Positions 36,494 through 44,124 of a stretch of DNA of 64,000 nucleotides are shown piece by piece; the first letter of the stretch is position 1, and every line of letters starts with the position of its first letter. The DNA comes from Bermanella sp047621325 (GTDB taxonomy: Bacteria; Pseudomonadota; Gammaproteobacteria; Pseudomonadales; Oceanobacteraceae): positions 1-64,000 of the forward strand of contig JBLHLT010000014.1 in assembly GCA_047621325.1 (NCBI GenBank), written 5' to 3'. The translations under genes were made by a program, and so were the position numbers. The notes below the pieces were generated by a model. It made no database searches and was not told the DNA's origin. It saw only the letters and a list, made by a program, of their open reading frames with translations.

Positions 36494-37102
36494 ATGAGCA
36501 GACCAAGACGCAGCGAACATGTACGTGAGGCCCTGATTCAGGCGGGTATTGAGCAAATCTCAACCCATGGCTATCACGGTACTGGCATAAAACAAATACT
36601 GGATGAAGTAAATGTCCCAAAGGGGTCATTTTATAACTTCTTTGCCAGTAAAGAAGCCTTTGTAAGCGAAGTAATCGCTCACTATAGTCATGACTTGCTA
36701 CAGCAGTTAGATGACTTTATTAAAGGCCCTGGGCAATCATTAAGCGCAAGAGAGCAACTGCAATCAATCTATGAGTTCAGCCTTAACAAGGTGGCCAAAA
36801 GTGACTTTAAACAAGGTTGTTTGATTGGGGCCATGTCCAGCGAAATTGCCTCTGAAAGTACCGAATGTCGCGAACAACTTAAAACGGCCACACGCAAGTG
36901 GGTGGCCTTTTTTATTGAGCGCATTAGCCAAGGTCAAGCGGCGGGCGAGTTTCGCCAAGACGTATCGGCGAAAGAATTAGCCAGTGTTTATTGGGCCACA
37001 TGGGAAGGCTCTCTTATAAAAATGAAGATGAGCAACCGTTTAGCGCCAGCAAAAGATGCCATGCACCTTATGCTCAACGTACTAATGGCACCGGCAAAAT
37101 AA
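36494..37102 (+). CDS. TetR-family regulator (NemR/AcuR-like)
   Basis: A 202-residue repressor: N-terminal helix-turn-helix (HGYHGTGIKQILDEVNVPKGSFYNFFASKEAF) and a C-terminal ligand domain with Cys53-like and later Cys residues (CLIGAMSSEIASESTECREQ), as in electrophile sensors of the NemR type. It is followed by an OYE reductase and both have the same upstream element. It probably represses both genes until a reactive electrophile inactivates it. Confidence 0.85.
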   Translation: MSRPRRSEHVREALIQAGIEQISTHGYHGTGIKQILDEVNVPKGSFYNFFASKEAFVSEVIAHYSHDLLQQLDDFIKGPGQSLSAREQLQSIYEFSLNKVAKSDFKQGCLIGAMSSEIASESTECREQLKTATRKWVAFFIERISQGQAAGEFRQDVSAKELASVYWATWEGSLIKMKMSNRLAPAKDAMHLMLNVLMAPAK

Positions 37103-37153
37103 ACAGCAAAAAATGAAAATGCAGTGTACCTGCATTTTTTATAAGCAGTTAAA

Positions 37154-37166
37154 AGACGATCGGTCT
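37154..37166. promoter_or_regulatory. Putative operator copy 2 upstream of the OYE gene
   Basis: AGACGATCGGTCT, the second copy of the element before tetR, is 42 bases before the start of the reductase. Outer arms AGAC and GTCT are complementary. Confidence 0.65.
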
Positions 37167-37208
37167 AATTAAGAATAAAAAGAACAACAGAATAAATAGG
37201 AGCAAGTT

Positions 37209-38480
37209 ATGACTCAAACAGCACAACAAGCAAACACCACCAACACACTAAAACTTGGCAACAGTTTTACTCTTAAAAATGGCCAAGTGATTAAAAACCG
37301 TTTATTCAAATCCGCCATGAGCGAACAGCTTGGTGATAAACAGTGCAACCCACAGCCGGGTTTGGCTAAGTTATATGGCCGCTGGGCACAAGGGGGCATC
37401 GGCATCGCCATGACAGGTAATGTGATGGTGGACCGCGGCGCACTGGGCGAACCTAAAAATGTCGTATTAGATGAACAGTCAAACTTTGCGCTTTTTAAAA
37501 AATGGGCCGAGGCGGGTAAACAAAACGGCGCGCATATTTGGCCACAGCTAAATCATCCGGGTAAACAAATCCCAAGTTTTATTGTGAGTGAACCAGTTGC
37601 CCCTTCCGCTATTTCATTGGGCCGAGGTTTAGAAAAAGGCTTTAATAAACCGCGCGCATTAACCGAGCCCGAGATCCAAGTGATCATTCAAAAATTTGCC
37701 ACCGCGGCGCGCTTATCAAAACAAGCGGGATTTACCGGCGTGCAAATTCACGGTGCCCATGGCTATTTAGTGAGCCAGTTTTTATCGCCGCGCCATAATC
37801 AACGTGATGATCAATGGGGCGGCAGTTTAGAAAATCGCATGCGCTTTGTAGTATCGGTTTACCGCGCCATTCGCAAAGAAGTAGGTGAAGATTTCCCTAT
37901 TGGTATTAAATTAAACAGCGCCGACTTTATGAAAGGCGGCTTTAGCGAAGAAGACTCCATGCAAGTGGTGCAAACCCTAGCAAATGAAGGCATGGATTTA
38001 ATTGAGATTTCAGGGGGCACCTATGAAAGCCCATCCATGATGGGAGCTGACCCTAAAAAACAAGTGAAAGAAAGCACCGTAAAACGCGAAGCTTACTTTT
38101 TAGATTACATGGAAAAAGTTCGTAAATTGGTGGATACGCCATTGGTGGTAACCGGCGGCTTTCGCAGCGCCCCCGCCATGACCGAGGCCCTGCAAAGTGG
38201 TGCCACTGATTTTATTGGTATTGCCCGCACCACAGCGGTGGACTCGGAATTCCCCAATAAACTCATCGCCGATGACCAATACAGTATGCCACTAGAAAAT
38301 CCAACCACAGGTAATAAAGGCTTAGATACCATGGGCATGTTAAGCATCACTTGGTACGAACACCAAATGTGGCGCATGGCAAAAGGCAAAAACCCTAAAC
38401 CAAACTTAAGCGCAAAAGGTGTGGTATTTAAAACCGTATTAAGTGCTGGTATTTATGCGTTTAGAAAGCGTCGTGCTTAA
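37209..38480 (+). CDS. Old Yellow Enzyme family NADH:flavin oxidoreductase
   Basis: A 423-residue FMN reductase of the OYE/2,4-dienoyl-CoA reductase superfamily. It has KNRLFKSAMSEQLGD, QLNHPGKQIPSF, and the catalytic TGVQIHGAHGYLVSQFLSPRHN, then LIEISGGTYESP. Such enzymes reduce activated C=C bonds, quinones and nitro compounds. A terminal basic segment (SAGIYAFRKRRA) extends the barrel. It is probably controlled by the adjacent TetR gene through the shared element. It ends at the terminator at 38517-38538. Confidence 0.85.
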   Translation: MTQTAQQANTTNTLKLGNSFTLKNGQVIKNRLFKSAMSEQLGDKQCNPQPGLAKLYGRWAQGGIGIAMTGNVMVDRGALGEPKNVVLDEQSNFALFKKWAEAGKQNGAHIWPQLNHPGKQIPSFIVSEPVAPSAISLGRGLEKGFNKPRALTEPEIQVIIQKFATAARLSKQAGFTGVQIHGAHGYLVSQFLSPRHNQRDDQWGGSLENRMRFVVSVYRAIRKEVGEDFPIGIKLNSADFMKGGFSEEDSMQVVQTLANEGMDLIEISGGTYESPSMMGADPKKQVKESTVKREAYFLDYMEKVRKLVDTPLVVTGGFRSAPAMTEALQSGATDFIGIARTTAVDSEFPNKLIADDQYSMPLENPTTGNKGLDTMGMLSITWYEHQMWRMAKGKNPKPNLSAKGVVFKTVLSAGIYAFRKRRA

Positions 38481-38516
38481 TTGATGTTTTAAACCTTTGA
38501 AACCCGTTTGAATAAG

Positions 38517-38538
38517 GCCCGCACAAGCGGGCTTTTTT
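38517..38538 (+). terminator. Rho-independent terminator of the OYE gene
   Basis: GCCCGC-ACAA-GCGGGC is followed by six T. The same stem with loop AAAA occurs at 42403-42424, at the other side of the cassette/RAYT region. Confidence 0.9.
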
Positions 38539-38595
38539 ATGCTTAGTTAAAACCCTCATATTATTTGTAATATAAGTCACGTAACGAATAATCTT

Positions 38596-38623
38596 CGTCA
38601 TACCCGCGAACGCGGGTATCCAG
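38596..38623. repeat. REP-like palindrome 1
   Basis: ATACCCGCG-AA-CGCGGGTAT forms a 9-bp stem, with a TCC tail. Related palindromes occur at 38661-38678 (TACCCGC, GCGGGTA) and 42531-42556 (ATACCCAC, GTGGGTAT). They share the form GTCATACCC..GGGTATCC, typical of dispersed REP elements, and a RAYT gene is nearby. Confidence 0.75.
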
Positions 38624-38660
38624 TTTTAGTGCATCATCTGCTGTTTAATGGCCACCGCCT

Positions 38661-38682
38661 TACCCGCGAAGGCGGGTATCCA
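38661..38682. repeat. REP-like palindrome 2
   Basis: TACCCGC-GAAG-GCGGGTA, followed by TCC, shows the same core as the element 60 bases upstream. The two lie in the gap between the OYE terminator and the first gene cassette. Confidence 0.75.
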
Positions 38683-39020
38683 TGTTTTTAATGATTCACT
38701 TGCATATACGTCACTCTACATATATCCAAAAACATAAGGTCACGTAACGGTGTATTAAGATAAATGGTCTCAAGACGTATATCTCCGAAATTAGGTATAA
38801 ATAGAGTGATAATCAGCAAAAAGTAGTCGTTACAAAAAAGATAAGTAAATGAATGGGTTACAGATATACAAATGTTCTAGCATGACGCAAAAAAAGGAGT
38901 GGTATATTTGCCAACACGTGCTTGATCCCCCATGATTGCTGCCATATGAAAAAGGAGTGGCGTGAAGTGTCCCGGCAAACACGTCACAGATAAAAAGCGT
39001 CATGCGACGTTGAATAAACT
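38683..39020. other. Non-coding stretch before the first cassette
   Basis: No credible gene is seen. It contains GCATGACGC (38880-38888) and its exact complement GCGTCATGC (38997-39005), about 126 bases overall, which is the length of a long attC. Between them the 12-base sequence AAAAAGGAGTGG is directly repeated (38891 and 38949). This could be a degenerate upstream attC or another mobile remnant. Confidence 0.4.
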
Positions 39021-39027
39021 GTTATGA
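39021..39027 (+). other. Recombination core (GTTATGA) at the start of cassette 1
   Basis: GTTATGA is the exact complement of TCATAAC, the left core of attC1 at 39346. This is the expected relationship between the two ends of a single integron cassette. It marks the start of the cupin cassette. Confidence 0.65.
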
Positions 39028-39045
39028 GTCAATGAGAGCCAGAAT

Positions 39046-39351
39046 ATGCAAGGAAGTGATGTGGTAATAATTAGGACCAGGGACGTCAGTGTTAGGATTC
39101 TGTCGCTCGCCCCACGCGAAGTAGCTCCTTGGCACTTTCATAGAGAAATTGTCGATAACATGTTTTGCTTGTCCGGCTCAATTTCAGTCCAACTCCAAGA
39201 ACCCGATGAGTGTTTTTCGTTACTGCCGGGGCAGCGCTGCGAAGTTCAACCTGGTAGGATTCACCGAGTTGAAAACCTGGATGATCAAGAGGCCAAGTAC
39301 CTACTTGTGCAAGGAGTCGGCGAGTATGACTTCAACATCGTCAACTCATAA
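39046..39351 (+). CDS. Cupin-domain protein (cassette 1)
   Basis: A 101-residue single-domain cupin. APWHFHREIVDNMFCLSGSISVQL and PGQRCEVQPGRIHRVEN carry the two cupin blocks with metal ligands (H.H..E and H). Substrate unknown. It is the only gene between the GTTATGA core and attC1, so it is a mobile gene cassette. Its stop codon is inside the attC start. Confidence 0.75.
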   Translation: MQGSDVVIIRTRDVSVRILSLAPREVAPWHFHREIVDNMFCLSGSISVQLQEPDECFSLLPGQRCEVQPGRIHRVENLDDQEAKYLLVQGVGEYDFNIVNS

Positions 39352-39421
39352 CAAATCGCTCAAACACACCCCTTCGGGGCTGGACCGGCCTGTCGGCCGG
39401 CCGTTTAGCTCAGCGTTAGCT
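39346..39421 (+). repeat. attC site 1 (integron cassette recombination site)
   Basis: Starts TCATAAC and ends GCGTTAGCT. Its ends are imperfect complements (AAATCGCTCAAAC against GTTTAGCTCAGCG), and the interior GGACCGGCC..GGCCGGCCG folds into a hairpin. Right core GTTAGCT complements AGCTAAC of attC2, as required if the next cassette was inserted or excised at these cores. Confidence 0.8.
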
Positions 39422-39434
39422 TTTCAAGGAATAT

Positions 39435-39980
39435 ATGGAACATTTTGTAGAAATTGTTAAAGCACTAGCCTGGCCAGTAGCTGCTATCTGGATAGGATAT
39501 ATTTTCCGTGCTGAAGTACGACAACTATTAGGCCGAGTATCTACTTTCAAATATAAGGATGTTGAAGCAAGTTTCGAGAAAAGCTTGATGGAAGCTGAAC
39601 AAAGTGCGAAAAATATAGAAAATCCGAAAGTAGAAGAAACAGATTCAGAGTTAACCCAAAAAGACCAATTGCTACGTATAGCTGAAGTATCGCCACGAGC
39701 GGCAGTCGTTGAAGCATGGACTATTATTGAAACCGCAGCCATGAAGAATGGGCTATCTATGGGCTCAGTAGTTAAACACACGAGCCCAAAGATGATTTTG
39801 GATCATTTAAAATCCTCCGGTAAGTTTTCAGACGAAAGCTTGGAATTAATTAACCGATTACGGCAAATCAGAAACAAGGCAAGCCATTTACCAGATTTTG
39901 CAGTTACACAGACTGAAGCAGAAAGATACTTGGATTTGGCTATTAAAAGCGCCGCTGTAATTGGAGCTAGCACAAGCTAA
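39435..39980 (+). CDS. Membrane-anchored HEPN-like protein (cassette 2)
   Basis: A 181-residue protein. N-terminal helix (VKALAWPVAAIWIGYIF) is membrane-spanning. A coil follows, then a helical domain (DQLLRIAEVSPRAAVVEAWTIIETA...) with RNKASH near the C-terminus, which fits the R-x4-6-H motif of HEPN ribonucleases. The order (helix, then HEPN-like) resembles DUF4145-type proteins. Start 39435 is preceded by AAGGAA. It is the second cassette, between attC1 and attC2. A toxin or defence role is plausible, but only the motif supports it. Confidence 0.65.
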   Translation: MEHFVEIVKALAWPVAAIWIGYIFRAEVRQLLGRVSTFKYKDVEASFEKSLMEAEQSAKNIENPKVEETDSELTQKDQLLRIAEVSPRAAVVEAWTIIETAAMKNGLSMGSVVKHTSPKMILDHLKSSGKFSDESLELINRLRQIRNKASHLPDFAVTQTEAERYLDLAIKSAAVIGASTS

Positions 39981-40055
39981 CAAGGCAATGGTTCGGAATT
40001 TTAAAAGTTCCGGCTCCGCCTCCACTTTTAAAATCCGCACATTGCGGCGTTATAA
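39975..40055 (+). repeat. attC site 2
   Basis: Starts AGCTAAC and ends GCGTTATAA. GGCAATG at the left pairs with CATTGC at the right, and TTTTAAAAGT (left) with ACTTTTAAAA (right). It is the clearest attC in the array. Its right core GTTATAA complements TTATAAC of attC3. Confidence 0.9.
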
Positions 40056-40073
40056 GTCAAAGGAATTGGCACT

Positions 40074-40709
40074 GTGCATCATGTAATGTTTGATATTGAT
40101 GGAACACTTATTGAATCATACGATTTTGACTCTGAATGTTTTATTGAGGCTGTTAAAGAAGTAACTGGTTATGATATAGATACTGATTGGGGTCGCTATA
40201 AGCATGTTACAGATACAGGAATTCTACGAGAGTTTTTTGAAGAAAATAGTTTTGAAAATGAAAATACTATTACTGAAAATATTAAGTCAGTATTTTTAAA
40301 AAAGATACAAGGGCGACTTGAAAGGCAATCAATATCAGAAATATCAGGGGCTTCAAATTTCATAGCAAAATTAAAAACACTAGATAACGTCATAATTTCA
40401 TTTGCAACTGGTAGTTGGTATGAGAGCGCAATTTTGAAGTTACAGTCCGCAGGTATAGATATTTCCAATATACCAATAGCATCATCTAATGATCATTACG
40501 CTAGAATAGAGATTATGAAAATTGCTGAAAAAAGGGCAACTAAAGGATCGAATCTATCTTTTACGTATTTTGGTGATGGAAGTTGGGATTTGAAAGCTTG
40601 CAAGGAGTTAGGTGTTAACTTTGTTTTGGTTGGTGATAAGCTTGAACATAATCAGTCAATAATGAACTTTAAAAAACAAAACGAGGCTTTTGTGTATATT
40701 GGCTTATAA
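40074..40709 (+). CDS. HAD-superfamily hydrolase (cassette 3)
   Basis: A 211-residue HAD phosphatase-like protein. Motif I is MFDIDGTLIES; motif II and III are in the Ser/Lys region (FATGSWYES) and TYFGDGSWDLKACKELG. Likely substrate a small phosphorylated metabolite. Start GTG 40074 with AAAGGA; ATG at 40086 is possible. It lies between attC2 and attC3. AT-rich relative to core genes here, consistent with transfer. Confidence 0.8.
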   Translation: MHHVMFDIDGTLIESYDFDSECFIEAVKEVTGYDIDTDWGRYKHVTDTGILREFFEENSFENENTITENIKSVFLKKIQGRLERQSISEISGASNFIAKLKTLDNVIISFATGSWYESAILKLQSAGIDISNIPIASSNDHYARIEIMKIAEKRATKGSNLSFTYFGDGSWDLKACKELGVNFVLVGDKLEHNQSIMNFKKQNEAFVYIGL

Positions 40710-40801
40710 CAATCAGTTGGTGATCGCCCCTCAGGACTGGGACGGTTACACTTCGCTCGTGCCTCGCTACACTTCACCGCCCCACAACAAAAGCGTTAAG
40801 C
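40704..40801 (+). repeat. attC site 3
   Basis: Starts TTATAAC and ends GCGTTAAGC. It contains long interior complementary stretches, though some are imperfect (GCCCCTCAG; GGTTACACTTCGC; CGCTACACTTCACC). The stop codon of the HAD gene is inside its left end. It precedes the truncated GNAT cassette. Confidence 0.8.
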
Positions 40802-40811
40802 ATCACTAAGA

Positions 40812-41033
40812 ATGGATTATCGAGTGAATCAAGATATTGTTATAGAGCAACTAAAATTGGCTCATGCTCAGGAGCTGTATGATCTAACGGAGGCCAATCG
40901 AGAAAATTTACGCGAGTGGCTTCCGTGGCTTGACCAGATAGAATCCATCTCTGATACAAAGAAGTTTATCGAATCCACAACAAATAATTTAGACACCCAT
41001 AGTAAGCTAGATAAAAAATACTTTAATTTTTAA
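40812..41033 (+). pseudogene. Truncated GNAT acetyltransferase (cassette 4, degenerate)
   Basis: The 73-residue frame (MDYRVNQDIVIEQLKLAHAQ) has the start of RimJ/RimL-type GNAT enzymes (ENLREWLPWLDQIES..DTKKFI) but stops before the acetyl-CoA-binding motif A. The C-terminus (LDKKYFNF) diverges. No attC with the expected GCTTAAC left core follows, so this cassette is probably broken at its 3' end. Confidence 0.6.
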
Positions 41034-41173
41034 TATCAGTTACGCCTAAGCTAAAAGTTAACGAGTTAGATATTAAATGAACGGGTATTAATAGGGTGGT
41101 GTGGTCTAATATTTGAACAGCAGGCAGCCCAAATCTTGCTAGTTAAGGCAATGTGGGATTAGTTTGGAATAAT

Positions 41174-42169
41174 TTAAGCCAGCAGAACTTCGCAGTTTTT
41201 AAACGCGGGTCGTCGTTTACGGTTAAGTAGCTTGACTGTTTTCTCTAGAGTACTGGGGTTACCTACCAAGTCTTTAAACGTTGTTTCGAATTCTTGCGTC
41301 ATAGTTAACCAATTTTTAGGCTCGATGCCTAAGCGAGTTAAAATCTCCGGTTGGTTCTTTTCAATATGGCCACGTTTATCTTCACGAATGGCTCGTCCGG
41401 TTAAATCTATTAATGCTAAATAATCCGTCAAACGGAAGGGTAAACCCTCTGGTATATTTTCTCTTGGGTTGCCTATAAAGGGCATCAGTTTATTTACTTG
41501 TTGATTTGGATGGTTAGGTTGATAAGCTATTTTAGCTTTTTCTGATCGCATTTTGACTGACGTATGTTCAGATTTTTCGGGTGTCTTTGCCATTTTTGCG
41601 CGTACAGGGTTTAAATCCACATAGGCCATGCAGGCGGCTAAGGCTTTTTCATCAAGTAGGGCTTGTGATTTAAAGCGACCTTCCCAGAATCGGCCTGTGC
41701 ATTGATCTTCATAATTGGCTTGGCGTGCTATTTTTTCGTTTAAGCGACCAATAAACCAACCGATATCCATTAATCGTGCACGCCAAATTTCTACAAATTC
41801 TTTTAATTTTTCAAGTTCAGCTTGTGAGAAGTTCGGGTCACTTAAGTATCGCTGACTAAGCACGTTACCTTTATAAAGTGAATGCCAGCGATGAATGACC
41901 TCATCCAAGTCCCAACTTTTTGCTTGGTTTTGATTGATATGCAAAACCACATGGTAGTGGTTCGACATAATGGCGTAAGCTGCAATATCAATAGCAAATA
42001 CTTGCGCTTGATTTAATAGTTCATTTTCAAGCCAAGCACGGCGGTGTTCATAGCTGATCTCACTTCGATCATCAAAACCACATAAAAACGCTTTGCGCAC
42101 ACAGCGTGATACGCAGTGATAATAAGGCGTGGCTTCAAGACTAACCTGTTCCTTCCTTGGTTTAGGCAT
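41174..42169 (-). CDS. REP-associated tyrosine transposase (RAYT, Y1_Tnp)
   Basis: A 331-residue HUH/Y1 protein. The N-terminal YYHCVSRCVRKAFLCGFDD and YAIMSNHYHVVLHINQ contain the conserved HUH pair and upstream motif, and a Tyr nucleophile region follows (WFIGRLNEKIARQANYEDQCTGRFWEGRFKSQALLDEKALAACMAYVDLNPVRAKMA). It is a domesticated single-copy transposase thought to spread REP palindromes. Two REP-like elements lie 2.5 kb downstream and one is 360 bp upstream. The start codon is about 125 bases from the GGATTAATCT repeats. Confidence 0.85.
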   Translation of the reverse strand: MPKPRKEQVSLEATPYYHCVSRCVRKAFLCGFDDRSEISYEHRRAWLENELLNQAQVFAIDIAAYAIMSNHYHVVLHINQNQAKSWDLDEVIHRWHSLYKGNVLSQRYLSDPNFSQAELEKLKEFVEIWRARLMDIGWFIGRLNEKIARQANYEDQCTGRFWEGRFKSQALLDEKALAACMAYVDLNPVRAKMAKTPEKSEHTSVKMRSEKAKIAYQPNHPNQQVNKLMPFIGNPRENIPEGLPFRLTDYLALIDLTGRAIREDKRGHIEKNQPEILTRLGIEPKNWLTMTQEFETTFKDLVGNPSTLEKTVKLLNRKRRPAFKNCEVLLA

Positions 42170-42293
42170 GGCTTTCTCCTTTCGATTGTATAAGGCTAAA
42201 ACAGTGGCTTTGAAATTAAATAAGGGGAAAGGACTAACTTTTGTTCTGATTAGTATTTAGGCTTGCTTGATCTAGGAGTATTTTCTTATCATG

Positions 42294-42385
42294 GGTGTCT
42301 GGATTAATCTTTTTCTGGATTAATCTTTTTCTGGATTAATCTGTTGGTGTCTGGATTAATCTGTTGGTGTCTGGATTAATCTGTT
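42294..42385. repeat. Direct repeats (TCTGGATTAATCT) upstream of the RAYT
   Basis: Six copies of TGGATTAATCT occur in tandem with two spacer types: first with TTTTTC (16-base period), then with GTTGGTGTC (20-base period). The array is upstream of the RAYT on its 5' side. It may be a substrate or regulatory sequence of the transposase. The sequence is seen; the function is inferred. Confidence 0.8.
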
Positions 42386-42402
42386 ACAAGTTCAAACCAA
42401 AG

Positions 42403-42424
42403 GCCCGCAAAAGCGGGCTTTTTT
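42403..42424 (+). terminator. Rho-independent terminator-like hairpin
   Basis: GCCCGC-AAAA-GCGGGC is followed by six T. Apart from the loop it equals the OYE terminator at 38517-38538. No plus-strand gene lies immediately upstream, so it may be a copied terminator. Confidence 0.7.
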
Positions 42425-42835
42425 GTGATTGTTAAGCACTACACCCTTTTTTCCAAGACAAGCCACACAACTCATAACCTATGGGACATCCTTGGAAGGG
42501 TTATCTAAGTGGATTAAAGCCCTGCGTCGCGTCATACCCACGAAGGTGGGTATCCAAGCTTGTTTGTAATTGAATCTATATATCGCAGGATCTATCATGG
42601 ATGTCTTATTTTCATTAGTTAATGATTAAGCTTTCTAAATTATTTGAATTAATTGTTCTAACAATTTCTAGGATAATAATTTCAATATAAGTTAGAATAA
42701 CAAACCTAAAATTTCATCAATAAGTTTATATTCTTTAATAAACGTAACTTATACAGCCCATATGAAATTGTTCAAAACCAATGATTAAGTGTTATTTCTC
42801 ATGGAAGAGACACTCAAATATAAATGGAATTTACA
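42425..42835. other. AT-rich intergenic region with a REP-like palindrome
   Basis: About 400 bases without a gene. The one structure is the REP-like element at 42531-42556. The remainder is AT-rich and likely holds the promoter of the LRR lipoprotein gene, but no convincing -35/-10 pair was identified. Confidence 0.5.
42531..42556. repeat. REP-like palindrome 3
   Basis: ATACCCAC-GAAG-GTGGGTAT, flanked by GTC and TCC, is a G-to-A variant of the palindromes near 38.6 kb. Compensating changes in both arms keep the stem paired, which supports selection for the structure. Confidence 0.75.
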
Positions 42836-44029
42836 ATGCTTCGAATTATTATATCCCTATTGTTTTTTATTGTGATTAGCGCCTGTGGCAGCGAGTCTAC
42901 ATCGAATACCCCTAAAATAGACGAGACAGAAAAAGTCGATACTGAAACCGATGTTATAGATGATAAGGTAAATTTTAAAATCAGCGGTTCTGTGATGGGT
43001 TTAAATGGTGAGCTGTCCATTAATTTGAATGATCAAGTCATAATTGTATCGAATGAATCGACCTTTGAATTCTTAGTAGAAGACGGTACGGATTTTTCAT
43101 TGCAGCTATCAGACTATCCTGATAATCAAATATGTAAGACACCCAAGATAGACTATATTGCAACCAGTGACATTGAAGGTATTGAGATTCATTGTGTTAA
43201 TAGAGTTTTAATCGACAGTGTATTGTCAAATGTGACAGATGAGAATTTTTTGGCCTGTATTAGTCAAAGAAATTTTACTTACATTGATCAAGTGATAAGA
43301 CTTATTTGCAGTAATATGGAAATTGAAAGTGTGAGTGGTGTTGAAAATTTCGACAATTTAGTATTCTTGGTGCTGTCGGATAATAACATTAGTGAAATTG
43401 ATGTTAGCCAAAACTTGAAATTGAGCTATTTGGTTTTAGAAAATAATAATCTAACAAGTATTGATGTGAGTCATAATGACGCTTTAAAAAATCTTATTGT
43501 AAGTGGTAATAAGATAGATAACATCGATGTAAGTCATAATGAAGCATTACGTATTCTTTTGGCAAAAGGTGCAAACTTAATTAATTTAGACTTGATAAAT
43601 AATACCGAGTTATTTTATTTGGATGTGGCAGATAATAAATTAGAGGCAATTGATTTATCTAGAAATATTAAACTTAAAAAAGCGTATCTTAGCGGGAATT
43701 CATTAGTCAATTTGGATACCACTAACAATATTGATCTTACATTTTTATACGCATTCGATAATAATATTACTGCAGTAAATTTAGAAAATAATAGCCAGCT
43801 TGTGCGGTTGATTTTGAACGATAATCAGTTATCGACTGTTAATTTAACGGGTAATCCATCGCTTAGATTGATTGAAATCGAGCGCAATCAGTTAGGGGAT
43901 GTACCAGTAGGGTTGTCCGATTTAACCGCTTATGATGCTGCTATATCATTGGTTGGTAATCTATTTGGTATCAATGCGAATGCACAGTTGCTTGAGCTAC
44001 AAAAAACCTATATCAATTTAACTCACTAG
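42836..44029 (+). CDS. Leucine-rich-repeat lipoprotein
   Basis: The signal peptide MLRIIISLLFFIVISACGS ends in an ISAC lipobox, with Ser/Thr-rich linker (acidic, about 20-45). An N-terminal beta domain with a Cys pair leads into nine or so 20-21-residue leucine-rich repeats (L.YLVLENNNLTSIDVSHN type) at about 175-350. LRRs bind proteins or surfaces. Bacterial LRR lipoproteins of this form are sometimes adhesion or signalling factors. Start taken at ATG 42836 (in-frame with 42824). Confidence 0.75.
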   Translation: MLRIIISLLFFIVISACGSESTSNTPKIDETEKVDTETDVIDDKVNFKISGSVMGLNGELSINLNDQVIIVSNESTFEFLVEDGTDFSLQLSDYPDNQICKTPKIDYIATSDIEGIEIHCVNRVLIDSVLSNVTDENFLACISQRNFTYIDQVIRLICSNMEIESVSGVENFDNLVFLVLSDNNISEIDVSQNLKLSYLVLENNNLTSIDVSHNDALKNLIVSGNKIDNIDVSHNEALRILLAKGANLINLDLINNTELFYLDVADNKLEAIDLSRNIKLKKAYLSGNSLVNLDTTNNIDLTFLYAFDNNITAVNLENNSQLVRLILNDNQLSTVNLTGNPSLRLIEIERNQLGDVPVGLSDLTAYDAAISLVGNLFGINANAQLLELQKTYINLTH

Positions 44030-44124
44030 AATGATTATGGGTATCTTTGTTATTCATTATGACCTTTAGCATTATTGACACTGGCAAGGTTAGATAAAAC
44101 ACAGCGGATAAAAAGGAATGGATC

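Noticed and set aside
38501..39020. CRISPR array
   Set aside because: The palindromes are two or three single copies with different spacing, not regular repeats with unique spacers.
42294..42385. Plasmid-type iterons or a replication origin
   Set aside because: No replication gene is nearby, and the RAYT explains the repeats better.
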